Shown in pieces: positions 44,363-52,555 of a stretch of DNA of 64,000 bases. The translations under genes and the position numbers were made by a program. Each line of letters begins with the position of its first letter. Position 1 is the stretch's first letter. This stretch comes from Levilactobacillus enshiensis (GTDB lineage Bacteria; Bacillota; Bacilli; Lactobacillales; Lactobacillaceae): assembly GCF_007115095.1 (NCBI RefSeq), contig NZ_SULH01000001.1, positions 186,001 to 250,000 of the forward strand, in the 5' to 3' direction. Under the pieces are notes generated by a model. The model made no database searches. It saw only the letters and a list, made by a program, of their open reading frames with translations, and was not told where the DNA came from.

Positions 44363-44541
44363 GCCGCCTTACCGTTCGCCAAATTTGGACCGGAGCGCGG
44401 TGGGGAGGACGGCCAAAGCCTGAGAAGCGGTCTTTGGCCTCGCTTTGAGCCAGAAGATCACTGTCTCAAAGTCGCCATTTTTCAAGCAGAACACTTGAAA
44501 AATCCCACGGCTGGGTCCAAATTTGGCGCACTCACGGCTAC
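44363..44541 (-). repeat. Dispersed structured repeat family B, copy 2 (inverted)
   Basis: The reverse complement of the 20052-20231 element, with the same CAAATTTGG-containing terminal inverted repeats and the same three inner stems. Confidence 0.9.
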
Positions 44542-44720
44542 TGAGCGTATTCACAAGTAGGTTGGAGCGCAATGCTTTGACGACTGCATTATTGTTAAGG
44601 ATGAACGTCATTTGAGGCGGCTGGTGACGATTGTATTCGAATCAGCTTGGACTATATTTAGTGGGGGGCTAACACCGGCTTGGCAGAGTCGGTAGACGTG
44701 TTCAGCTCAAAATAAGCATA

Positions 44721-44751
44721 AAAAAACACACCGACAGTATCGGTGTGTTTT
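44721..44751 (-). terminator. Terminator of the 38-residue basic protein gene
   Basis: The stem ACACACCGA / TCGGTGTGT has a short loop, with seven T on the minus strand after it. Confidence 0.85.
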
Positions 44752-44767
44752 CAGTCATGGTTTCAGC

Positions 44768-44884
44768 TTACTTCTTGTTCTTTAACCAACGTTGTAAGTC
44801 TGAAATTTCGTCGCGGCGCTTCCGGTCCTTTTTACGGTTAACCTTCCGACGGCCTTGGACGCCATTTGGATGTGCTTTTCTCAT
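44768..44884 (-). CDS. Small highly basic protein, 38 residues
   Basis: ATG 44884 to TAA 44768 encodes MRKAHPNGVQGRRKVNRKKD then RKRRDEISDLQRWLKNKK. Very basic N-terminal half (many Arg/Lys), amphipathic C-terminal helix. GAGGG precedes the ATG by 10 bases and a strong terminator follows 17 bases after the stop, so it looks like a genuine short gene. The charge suggests binding to nucleic acid or ribosome; family not recognised. Confidence 0.7.
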   Translation of the reverse strand: MRKAHPNGVQGRRKVNRKKDRKRRDEISDLQRWLKNKK

Positions 44885-45525
44885 TGTAAAAACCCTCGCT
44901 TAATTAAAATAACAATCGACTGTAAGTTTACTGGTTTTCCTAGCAAAATGCAAGCTCTATACAGGATTAACTAATTTTAAACCACCCGGAAGCGTTGACA
45001 GGGCAACGTTTACTGTGATTTGTTTAAAATTTTTATGGGTCCCCGACCAACCTGTCAGAAAGTGGTATATTGGAATCAATTCGCTAAACGGGCCAACAGC
45101 CTGTTGCCTCCTAGTGGTGTCGCTTGCGTCAGTTAACCGGGGCAGTGTGGCACCATTAACCGCAATCTAACGCGGTTAGGACGTGTATCGGGGACGACTC
45201 GGAAATGGGTGACCATCGTCATGGTGGGGAAGCTGGTTTCTTGTAAAAACCACGTTCTGTTTTGAATCACCCGATTATCAATTTTAGTGCCAATAGTTTT
45301 ACATAGGCTTTAGTGCAACCAAACGAAATGTGCGGTATTGAACCCCATTGTGACTTAATATTTAGCTAGGGTCAATGGGGTGTGGTTAGTGACGGAACAT
45401 CGTTGTTAGCGAGGGCTGACGTGGCGCGTCATTATTGGTTAGTCGCAAGGGCGTGAGGTACGGCTGAATGTTACGTGAATCTAAGGCGCAACTGAATTTA
45501 GTATCCAAGGAAAGGGACGGCGGGA
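44885..45525. other. 640-bp gene-free region with hairpins upstream of the YibE/F pair
   Basis: No coding frame. TATATT at 45066-45071 could be a -10. Several short hairpins follow: CTAAC..GTTAG near 45165, ACCAT..ATGGT near 45212 and a strong ACCCCATTG..CAATGGGGT at 45342-45380. It may be a long 5' leader of the YibE/F operon; no known riboswitch was recognised. Confidence 0.4.
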
Positions 45526-46641
45526 ATGCAAGTGTTAAAGACGAAACGCGGGTTGCTCTGGGCGTGGCTCATCGCCATGGTCGTGGGGGGCATTTTGGTA
45601 TGGGGGACCGCGCACGATGCGGCGCTGTACCGTGACCCCATCATGCAGGTGACCCGTGTCAAGACGGGCAAGGCGTCTAAGGAGACCGATGATTTTCACA
45701 ATGTCGATTACCAGACGAAACAGGTCCTCTCCGGAAAAATTTTAAATGGTAAATATCAAGGGCAACGCCTGACCGTCAGCAATGTGTACTCTTACTCCCA
45801 GGCGATGGATCAGAAGTATCATGTGGGAAGCCAACTCTTTGTGGTCGTGCACGACCACGATGGACAACGAGTGACCGCAACAGCTAAGGATAGTAAGCGC
45901 GACACCGCGTTAGTCTTTATGGTGTGGTTGGTCGTGGCCCTACTCCTGTTGATCATGCAATTCAGTGGCTTCATGGCCTTCCTGAGTGTGGCGGCGAATG
46001 GGGTACTTTTCTTTCTGGCCATCGTGCTCAACGGCTCGACTCAGGGCGCCCAGGTTTTGTGGATCTTCGGCAGTCTCGCCGTGGTCTTTGCGGCGCTAAC
46101 ACTGTGGCTGGTGATTGGGGCCAATCGGCAAATGCTGATCACGCTAGCGACTACGCTGGGAGGGACCGCATTTTCCATCGTCGTGGCGTTATTGGTCTTT
46201 CACCTGACGCATGAGCGCGGCATGTATTACGAGTCCATGCAGTACGTGACGCAATTGCCGCGCCCATTATTTCTAGCGGAGACGCTCTTGGGCTCGTTGG
46301 GGGCGGTCATGGACGAGTCGACGGACATTATTTCGTCCCTGTTTGCCTTGAAACGGGAGCGGCCGGAGCTGTCGGCCAATCAGGTCTTTAAGTCGGGCCG
46401 GCAGATTGGGTCGACCATCATGGGCCCACTGATCAACGTCTTATTTTTCATCTTCGTAGCGGATACGTTCCCGATGGCCATGCTGTACTTAAAGAATGGC
46501 AATAGTTGGGGCTACACGTTCTCGATGAACATGTCGATGGGCGTGGTTCAGAGCCTGATCAGTGGCATTGGAATCGTTTTGGCTGTTCCCCTCGCGAGTT
46601 TTCTGGCGAGTCGCTTCATGGATAAGAAGGTGACCGCATGA
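45526..46641 (+). CDS. YibE/F-family membrane protein, full-length
   Basis: A 371-residue protein. One N-terminal membrane segment (LLWAWLIAMVVGGILVWG), an extracytoplasmic beta-rich domain to about residue 120 (YQTKQVLSGKILNGKYQGQR), then about seven hydrophobic segments of the YibE/F domain including LAETLLGSLGAVMDESTDI and FKSGRQIGSTIMGPLINVLF. GGAAAGGGACGG precedes the ATG. The next YibE/F gene overlaps it by 4 bp (ATGA). Biochemical function of the family is not established. Confidence 0.85.
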   Translation: MQVLKTKRGLLWAWLIAMVVGGILVWGTAHDAALYRDPIMQVTRVKTGKASKETDDFHNVDYQTKQVLSGKILNGKYQGQRLTVSNVYSYSQAMDQKYHVGSQLFVVVHDHDGQRVTATAKDSKRDTALVFMVWLVVALLLLIMQFSGFMAFLSVAANGVLFFLAIVLNGSTQGAQVLWIFGSLAVVFAALTLWLVIGANRQMLITLATTLGGTAFSIVVALLVFHLTHERGMYYESMQYVTQLPRPLFLAETLLGSLGAVMDESTDIISSLFALKRERPELSANQVFKSGRQIGSTIMGPLINVLFFIFVADTFPMAMLYLKNGNSWGYTFSMNMSMGVVQSLISGIGIVLAVPLASFLASRFMDKKVTA

Positions 46642-47408
46642 GTACGATTACGGTATTAGGATTGGTTTTGCTGGTCCTCATGGTTTTGGTCGGTGGTAAG
46701 GCTGGCGCGCAGTCATTTCTGGCGTTGATTCTAAACTTTGGTCTGCTATATTTGGCCATTGTCCTGGTCGCCTTCCACTTCTCACCGTTGATTGTGACGT
46801 TGGTCGTGGGGATGCTGGTGTTGGCCTTGACCATCTTCATGAGCAGTGGTGACGACCTCTCCAGCACCGTGGCGTTCATTGCTTCTGCGGTGGTGCTGGT
46901 GGTTCTGGTCCTGCTGATTGTGCCGGTGGAAAATTGGGCGTTGGTCCAGGGCTTCGGTCCCGAAGATAGTGAGGACTTGGAAGGCCTGTCGGTGCTGGTT
47001 GGGATAAAATTTGTGCAAGTCACGACCGCCACAGCCATTCTGAGTACGCTAGGGGCCATTGCGGAGGCCGCTATGGCCATTTCGGCCGGCCTCAGTGAGA
47101 TTCTCGAGCAACACCCACAGGTGAGCACGACCGCCCTGTTAGGGGACGGTATCGACGTGGGCAAGCAGATCATTGGAACGACATTTAACACGTTGTTCTT
47201 TGGTTTCTTCGGTGGTTTCTTGGCCCTGTTCATCTGGTTTACGGGTGTCCACTACTCGTTTGGTGAGATTTTAAACGATAAGATATTTGTGTCGGAAATT
47301 CTGATGATTCTCTTCGCCATGGTCAGCGTGATCCTGACGGTGCCGATTACCACGTGGGTCATGACGCGGGCGGTAGCTGGGCAACGAAAACGGGTGGGCA
47401 AACAATAA
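46638..47408 (+). CDS. YibE/F-family membrane protein, short form
   Basis: A 256-residue protein made only of the multi-spanning YibE/F domain: LILNFGLLYLAIVLVAFHFS, LSTLGAIAEAAMAISAGLSE, LLGDGIDVGKQIIGTTFNTL then FFGFFGGFLALFIWF. ATG 46638 overlaps the TGA of the preceding paralogue, so the two are translationally coupled and may form a hetero-oligomer. Repeat fragments of families B and A follow its stop. Confidence 0.83.
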   Translation: MSTITVLGLVLLVLMVLVGGKAGAQSFLALILNFGLLYLAIVLVAFHFSPLIVTLVVGMLVLALTIFMSSGDDLSSTVAFIASAVVLVVLVLLIVPVENWALVQGFGPEDSEDLEGLSVLVGIKFVQVTTATAILSTLGAIAEAAMAISAGLSEILEQHPQVSTTALLGDGIDVGKQIIGTTFNTLFFGFFGGFLALFIWFTGVHYSFGEILNDKIFVSEILMILFAMVSVILTVPITTWVMTRAVAGQRKRVGKQ

Positions 47409-47419
47409 ATTGGCTCAAC

Positions 47420-47478
47420 TGCCGCCTTACAGTTCGCCAAATTTGGACCGGAACGCGGTGGGGAGGACGGCCAAAGTG
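47420..47478 (-). repeat. Truncated copy of dispersed repeat family B
   Basis: Matches about 58 bases of one end of family B (GCCGCCTTAC, TTCGCCAAATTTGGACCGGA, GGGGAGGACGGCCAAAG), then similarity ends shortly before the family A copy at 47525. Confidence 0.8.
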
Positions 47479-47524
47479 CCGGCTATGCCTGTTGTAGCAA
47501 CAATTAGGCAACATAGTAGTTGCG

Positions 47525-47697
47525 TCGCCTTACCGGCCGGCAGATATGAGCTGGAACGGTGCGAACACAACTTGAAGCCTCGAAAGAGCCGAGTCTACAA
47601 GCTTGGTTTTCTACTAAGCCAGCAAGCAGTTCACTTACTGACTAAGTAGAACGACGCGCCTGAGCTCATATCTGCCGGCCTCTCGGCTTACATTGTG
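47525..47697 (+). repeat. Dispersed structured repeat family A, copy 3
   Basis: Full core copy. The outer arms are CGGCAGATATGAGCT and AGCTCATATCTGCCG: relative to copies 1 and 2 the G-C pair is replaced by A-T on both arms. Confidence 0.92.
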
Positions 47698-47932
47698 TTC
47701 TCGGTCGGCACTGAGAATGTCTGTAAACGTCGTTATCAAGTGCCCCCCAAAAACGTTAGATAATCGTGGACTGATAGTTGTAGCACGCCCGTAGACGGCA
47801 ACTATAATGGAAGAGGTCTGCAGGTAGTGTTGCCAACTGGTTAAGGGGTAACCATCACTGTAAGGGATATCAGGACGATAATTTATTTTGCTAGTATTTG
47901 AGTGACACATTAGCATAGTAGGTTCAACGAAG

Positions 47933-48115
47933 TTAATTTAAAAAGTTTTCATTATCCCATGGTAGCGTTAGCGCAAGAATCAGATACAACCATTCCAGCC
48001 CACCACAGAAGAATATCAAACGAACAACATAGTTGGGAATTGAAAAGTAATGGGCAATGCCACTGCAGACACCGGCGATCACGGCGTCTTGACTGGAACG
48101 CGTTAAACTACTCAT
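47933..48115 (-). CDS. PspC-domain membrane protein, minimal form
   Basis: A 60-residue protein almost entirely made of a PspC domain: LTRSSQDAVIAGVCSGIAHY then FSIPNYVVRLIFF, followed by a membrane segment GGLEWLYLILALTLPW. PspC proteins belong to envelope-stress systems. ATG 48115 has AGAGG 9 bases upstream. No pspA or liaFSR-like genes adjoin it. Confidence 0.85.
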   Translation of the reverse strand: MSSLTRSSQDAVIAGVCSGIAHYFSIPNYVVRLIFFCGGLEWLYLILALTLPWDNENFLN

Positions 48116-48298
48116 GGGGAGGACCTCTTTCTGTAAAGTGGTGTTTCCTGATGGTCCAAGTATATCATCGGGGAGCTGGTTCATGTGATAACTAGGCATT
48201 TATGTTGGCCTTGAGCGCGTAAGTTATCTGTGGCGCGAGGATAAACGATTGTTGTCAGTCTTAGTCAGAGCGGTAGCGCAACCATCATTAAAGCAAAA

Positions 48299-48335
48299 AA
48301 AACGGCTCCCCATACAATTATGGGCAAGCCGTTTT
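48299..48335 (-). terminator. Terminator of the amidase gene
   Basis: The stem AAAACGGCT / AGCCGTTTT with inner CCATA / TATGG-like pairing, followed by T on the minus strand. Confidence 0.8.
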
Positions 48336-48345
48336 ACATTAAAGC

Positions 48346-49452
48346 TTAGTTGCTACTGCTAGCACTGCTGGTACTGGTTGAACTTTCAACGGCACTGCTA
48401 CTGGCACTCGCAACGCTGGAAGAATCAGCTGCGGATTCACTAGAGGCGCTGGTGCTCGTGGCGGTAGCGGTCACAGTATCCTTGATGTTGGTCAAGTTAC
48501 CAGAGTAGACCCAGTAACGCTTGGCACTAGTCTTGGATGGGCGAATCCGGTACCACATGGAGCCGTTACTCTTCTTAGCGGTCATGTCGATGTCGTAAGT
48601 CTTGCCAACCTTAGGCGCAATCTTAGACCAACTCTGACGCTTGGCGTTCTTGTGAGAACCCTTGACGTGGTTGTACAGGTAGTACTTCTTGTACGTGCTG
48701 CTCAACTGGGCCTGTTGGTTGACGGCGGTGTAAGTTGCGGACATTAACTTCGTGTGGCTTAAATCAAGATTGTTGTAGTACTTCTTGACCATTTGGTAGA
48801 ACATCGCCATGGTGTATTTTTGACCGAAGTACTTGCTCCCGGCGCTAGCGTAGTAGCCAACGGGATCGGTATGACTTGAACCGCCAAGGAATTTTGCAAC
48901 GGAACCATGGGACCAAACCGTTCCCTTACCATCGTAAGCGGCATCGTTAGGCTTCAAGTTGTATTCGTTTAACAGGTAAGCGGTATACCAGGCAGCGTTC
49001 GCGATTTCGTGGGCGAAGGCAGACTTGCTGTGAACTTCGACCTGTTCAAATTGCACGAACCGCGCGTTACCTGGATAGCCGACACCCCAAGCTAAGTAGT
49101 CGGTGTTGGCGATGTTGATGATGTTGGAAGCATCGACGAAACTGTGAACGAAGGCGTTGTTGTAGTTACGCTTCATGTAGGCAATTTCGTTGTAAATGGT
49201 TGAAGACGGGTTGGCCGTTTCGTGAATGACGACCCCTTCAGGCTTAGCTTTACCATTTCGATACGCGTTTTTAGGAAAGCCACCCCAAATTGATTTTGTG
49301 ACTTTCGCCGGTGTAATTCCCTGACTATTAATATAATCATTGACGTTGGAGCTGGCAGCTGAAGCCGTGGTCGTTGACAGGCCGAAGATTCCGGCTGCCC
49401 CCAGTGTGGCCAGTGCAGTTAAAACTACTTTATGCATTTTCACCCTGATCAT
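48346..49452 (-). CDS. Secreted N-acetylmuramoyl-L-alanine amidase with SH3/GW-type domain
   Basis: A 368-residue peptidoglycan hydrolase. Signal peptide HKVVLTALATLGAAGIFGLS ending TTTASAAS. The Amidase_2 domain (residues 60-210) has zinc-ligand regions GVVIHETAN, AFVHSFVDA and SSHTDPVGYY. A GW/SH3-like cell-wall-binding module follows (VNQQAQLSSTYKKYYLYNHV to RYWVYSGNL), then a Ser/Ala-rich tail of about 40 residues. Two ATGs, 49452 and 49437, are possible; AGGGTG lies close before the second. Likely role: autolysis or cell separation. Confidence 0.92.
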   Translation of the reverse strand: MIRVKMHKVVLTALATLGAAGIFGLSTTTASAASSNVNDYINSQGITPAKVTKSIWGGFPKNAYRNGKAKPEGVVIHETANPSSTIYNEIAYMKRNYNNAFVHSFVDASNIINIANTDYLAWGVGYPGNARFVQFEQVEVHSKSAFAHEIANAAWYTAYLLNEYNLKPNDAAYDGKGTVWSHGSVAKFLGGSSHTDPVGYYASAGSKYFGQKYTMAMFYQMVKKYYNNLDLSHTKLMSATYTAVNQQAQLSSTYKKYYLYNHVKGSHKNAKRQSWSKIAPKVGKTYDIDMTAKKSNGSMWYRIRPSKTSAKRYWVYSGNLTNIKDTVTATATSTSASSESAADSSSVASASSSAVESSTSTSSASSSN

Positions 49453-49642
49453 CCCTCATATCTTTCTTCTAGTTTAATTACGACAGCCGTGCTAGCGGTT
49501 GCTCAGTCGATAATATCCGTTATCAACTATATACATGATTGCTGCTCCCGACAACCGCCATATTGGGCTTTTTGCGTAATATTACGGTGTCAATAACGAG
49601 TGCTATAGGCTTTGCTGGCGGTGTTTTCAAATAGATTAAATG

Positions 49643-50029
49643 TTGGTGTCCCCTGTAACTTATCTGTAATATTAAGTGTTCGGTTTTATACATTTCGACC
49701 GAGTTAGTTGTTTCCCTGACGATGAATTTGCCGTTAACATTGATATGGCGCCGCTTTCAGCTGGTTTGTGCAGACCTCAAAACAGCCCAGCCCACCCTGA
49801 AAAAGTGGGACAATATATCATCCGGCAATCTATTCAGTGTAGCAAATATTTAGTGGAAGCCCGCCAGCGACTTGCGATTGGCAGTTCCGTGAGTCGAGAC
49901 CCTCTACTGAAAAGGGTAACACCTCACGGCACTGGATTAAAAAATTTTGCTTTGTTGTGCAACCAACCTGACTAACAAGCGACAACATAAAAAGCGTGCA
50001 CCTACTAGGTTTAGTAGGGCACGCTTTTT
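49643..50029 (+). ncRNA. Candidate structured RNA gene of about 350 nt
   Basis: Promoter-like TTGGTG (49643-49648), 18-base spacer and TAATAT (49667-49672), then a stretch with many hairpins (TCGGT..ACCGA near 49682, CCCAC..GTGGG near 49788, GCCA..TGGC near 49861, CCGTGAG..CTCACGG near 49887-49933, and a long-range GTTAGTTG..CTAAC closing pairing), ended by the terminator at 49989-50029. Not tmRNA, RNase P or SRP RNA by motif. The 99-codon frame across it has no ribosome binding site. It could instead be a degraded gene; the terminator may also serve perR from the other side. Confidence 0.35.
49989..50029. terminator. Bidirectional terminator
   Basis: AAAAAGCGTG..CCTACTA / TAGTAGG..CACGCTTTTT forms a long stem with a 4-base loop and A/T runs on both sides. 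Confidence 0.8.
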
Positions 50030-50087
50030 GGATAAGTGCTAACGGTTAGTGCCTGTGAAACGCATGTTACTAACTACGAGGTTGCAA

Positions 50088-50205
50088 GATGAAATTCAGG
50101 TTTCATCTCAGTATGGGTCGGTCAACAGTCATCACACCGTCAAATTAGGCTAACTTGTGTGTACTCCGGCTGCCAGGGATTCCGCCTGATGTGGGGACGC
50201 TGTCG
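50088..50205 (-). repeat. Dispersed repeat family C, copy 2
   Basis: Shares GATGAAATTCAGG, CATCTCAGTATGG, CTCCGGCTGCCAGGGATTCC and GTGGGGACGCT with the copies at 63215-63320 (inverted) and 30193-30290. Confidence 0.8.
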
Positions 50206-50208
50206 ATG

Positions 50209-50697
50209 TTATTCCGCAGTCGCCCAGTTCTGTCGCTTCCGGTCAATGTGTAGTTTCTGCTGACATTCGGGACAGAGACCATAAACCTCAACGTGATTGC
50301 TCGTTACCAAGTAACCGGTTTGCGCGCTGGCCTGATGGTTCAGTTCCTGTTCGATTTCATCGAAGTCGGGGGCGAAGACGTCGGTAATCTTACCGCAGTT
50401 TTCACAGATAACGTGGTAGTGGGGGCGCCCATAGAAATCATAGCGAATACCGCCGTTGTCGTTCGGCAATTCAATGACGATACCCAGGTCCACTAAGAGG
50501 TTAAGCGTGTTATAAACGGTCGCCATGCTAAGGTTAGGGAGCTGGTCGGATAAGGCGTTAAAAATGGTGTCGACCGCCGGATGGTTATGGTGCGTCACCA
50601 AGTAAGTCAAAATAATCTGCCGTTGCGGGGTCACCCGGACGTGATGTGCCTTCAGCGTCTTCAAGGCTTGATTGAGAAGTTGTTGCTGACTAGCCAT
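50209..50697 (-). CDS. perR: Fur-family regulator, PerR-like
   Basis: A 162-residue metalloregulator. N-terminal winged helix: VRVTPQRQIILTYLVTHHNH and NLSMATVYNTLNLLVDLGIV. Dimerisation/metal domain: GRPHYHVICENCGKITDV and VYGLCPECQQKLH, giving two CxxC pairs for structural zinc. PerR rather than Fur is inferred from sequence style and from the usual lactobacillar complement. A TTATAATCAGTCTAG sequence just upstream partly resembles a Per box and could mediate autoregulation. VIT-type metal transporters lie divergently upstream. Confidence 0.85.
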   Translation of the reverse strand: MASQQQLLNQALKTLKAHHVRVTPQRQIILTYLVTHHNHPAVDTIFNALSDQLPNLSMATVYNTLNLLVDLGIVIELPNDNGGIRYDFYGRPHYHVICENCGKITDVFAPDFDEIEQELNHQASAQTGYLVTSNHVEVYGLCPECQQKLHIDRKRQNWATAE

Positions 50698-50901
50698 TGG
50701 GAATCCCTCCTTTAATTTATAATCAGTCTAGTTTGACTCTATTAAACCACATTTTGACGACACGTCCAGCATTCCGCTCCACTTTAGAATAAATCGTGAT
50801 TAAAAATTAAAATTTACCAGATTGGCGTTTACTTTTTCGTGGATAGTGAGTACAATGGATTCGTTAGCAGATAATAATCATTCTAAACTGGTTAAGATTA
50901 A

Positions 50902-50915
50902 TTAGATACACCTAA
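50902..50915. promoter_or_regulatory. Candidate metalloregulator operator upstream of the VIT genes
   Basis: TTAGATACACCTAA is an imperfect palindrome of the TTAG-N6-CTAA form bound by DtxR/MntR-type repressors, 72 bases before the first VIT gene. A Fur/Per-like GATAATAATCATTCTA stretch lies about 30 bases upstream. Confidence 0.4.
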
Positions 50916-50986
50916 CTTTTGTTTCTAACTAGTGTTAAACTAAAATATGATTGAATGATCGGAAATCTTTTGGGGGCGAAGTAGTT

Positions 50987-51673
50987 ATGAAAAAAGCAAA
51001 GAAGCAAGCGACGTTAGCACAACGGATCAACGTGCTCCGTGCGAGTGTGATGGGGGCTAACGACGGGATCTTATCCGTTGCCGGAATCGTTATTGGTGTT
51101 GCCGGGGCGGCCACCAGTAGTTATGCCATCTTTATCTCGGGAATCGCTGGGATGATTGCGGGGACGGTGTCCATGGCCATGGGCGAGTATGTCTCGGTCA
51201 ACACGCAAAAGGACGCGCAACGTAAGGCCATTGAAACCCAAACAGTCGCATTAGATGACAATTACGATGACGAGTTTTCTTTTGTCCGTGACAAGTACGT
51301 AGCGACTGGCATCAAACCAGAATTAGCAGCGCAGGCCACGAAGGAAATGATGGCCGAAGATCCCATTAAGACCACCGTCCGTGAACGGTTTGGCTTTAAC
51401 GTTGGTGAGTATACCAATCCGTTTTCCGCAGCGATTGCATCGATGATTTCTTTCCCCACGGGGTCGATTTTACCCTTGCTGTCGATTACCTTACTGCCAG
51501 CTAAGTGGCGCATCCTGGGGACCTTCTTGGCCGTAGTCGTGGCGTTATCAATTACCGGTTACGTGGCGGCCTTGCTGGGAAATGCAAACCGTCGGAACGG
51601 GACGATGCGGAACGTCATCGCCGGAATTTTAACGATGCTGGTCACATACGGCATCGGTAGCTTATTTGCCTAG
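50987..51673 (+). CDS. VIT1/CCC1-family Fe2+/Mn2+ transporter, first of two
   Basis: A 228-residue membrane protein with five hydrophobic segments: INVLRASVMGANDGILSVAG, GIAGMIAGTVSMAMGEYVSV then NTQKDAQ (the VIT metal-binding helix end), a charged cytoplasmic loop, and three C-terminal helices. VIT/CCC1 proteins move Fe2+ or Mn2+ out of the cytosol in exchange for protons. ATG 50987 follows GGGGGCGAAG; a TTG at 50951 would add 12 residues. The paralogous gene begins 13 bases after its stop. Confidence 0.9.
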   Translation: MKKAKKQATLAQRINVLRASVMGANDGILSVAGIVIGVAGAATSSYAIFISGIAGMIAGTVSMAMGEYVSVNTQKDAQRKAIETQTVALDDNYDDEFSFVRDKYVATGIKPELAAQATKEMMAEDPIKTTVRERFGFNVGEYTNPFSAAIASMISFPTGSILPLLSITLLPAKWRILGTFLAVVVALSITGYVAALLGNANRRNGTMRNVIAGILTMLVTYGIGSLFA

Positions 51674-51686
51674 GGGAGGCTCAACT

Positions 51687-52391
51687 ATGGTTGCAAATCA
51701 AGAATTGAAAAAAACGAAAAAGCAACACCAAACGATGGAAGAAAAACTTAACACGTTGCGGGCTGGTGTTCTGGGATCTAATGATGGTATTCTGACCGTC
51801 GTCGGGGTGCTGTTCAGTGTTGCCGCCGCAACGAATAATCAATTCACCATTTTTATCGCCGGCCTATCCGACTTACTCGCCTGCGCCTTTTCCATGGCGT
51901 CGGGTGAATACGCTTCTGTCAGCACGCAGAAGGATACCGAAAAGGCGGCCGTGGACAAGGAAGAACGGTTACTGGCCACGGACTACGCGGGTCAATTAAA
52001 GGCCGTGCAACAATTTTACCTAGACCGGGGTGTCAGTGAGGCGACATCGCTGGCCATCGCCAAGGACTTGATGAGTAAGGATGCGTTGGGCACCGTTGTG
52101 AACGTTAAGGAAGACATTCAACTCGGCCACTACATGAACCCGTGGGACGCGGCCTTTTCTTCACTGTTTGCGGCGGCCCTCGGTGGTACTTTCCCGTTGA
52201 TTGCGATGACTATCTTTCCGGCCGCAACGCAGTGGCCAGCAACCATTGTGGCGGTGCTATTGTCGGTAACTTTAACGGGTTTTCTGAGTGCTAAATTAGG
52301 ACATGGGCTAGTGAAGACAGCCATTATTCGTAACGTGATTGTCGGGATTATTACCATGTTCATTCACTACTATGTCGGGCAATTCTTCTAA
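51687..52391 (+). CDS. VIT1/CCC1-family Fe2+/Mn2+ transporter, second of two
   Basis: A 234-residue paralogue of the preceding gene: LNTLRAGVLGSNDGILTVVG, GLSDLLACAFSMASGEYASV then STQKDTEKA, and matching C-terminal helices. ATG 51687 has GGGGAGG 8 bases upstream and the genes are 13 bases apart, so they form one operon. Tandem VIT genes may make a heteromer or divide metals; no direct evidence. Confidence 0.9.
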   Translation: MVANQELKKTKKQHQTMEEKLNTLRAGVLGSNDGILTVVGVLFSVAAATNNQFTIFIAGLSDLLACAFSMASGEYASVSTQKDTEKAAVDKEERLLATDYAGQLKAVQQFYLDRGVSEATSLAIAKDLMSKDALGTVVNVKEDIQLGHYMNPWDAAFSSLFAAALGGTFPLIAMTIFPAATQWPATIVAVLLSVTLTGFLSAKLGHGLVKTAIIRNVIVGIITMFIHYYVGQFF

Positions 52392-52413
52392 GCGGATTAT
52401 TCCCACTTTCTTA

Positions 52414-52441
52414 TTGCATTGCCAGAGAGCAAGTGTACAAT
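52414..52441 (+). promoter_or_regulatory. Candidate promoter of the APC permease
   Basis: TTGCAT (52414-52419), a 16-base spacer and TACAAT (52436-52441). A perfect inverted repeat TGACCA-N5-TGGTCA lies at 52481-52497 in the leader and could be an operator. Confidence 0.5.
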
Positions 52442-52555
52442 GGGTCGAATACGTTAGATAGCGATCACTAGACGGCTTGATGACCATATACTGGTCAGCA
52501 TAGCTAGTCCAGGACACTAGCTGGCGGATTATCTTTTGAAAGTGAGGAATTTGGC

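Noticed and set aside
47635-47916. 93-codon minus-strand frame beside repeat A copy 3
   Set aside because: Its 3' part is repeat A sequence and there is no ribosome binding site.
49676-49975. 99-codon plus-strand frame in the candidate RNA region
   Set aside because: No Shine-Dalgarno sequence and no protein-like pattern; hairpin density argues for RNA or decayed sequence instead.
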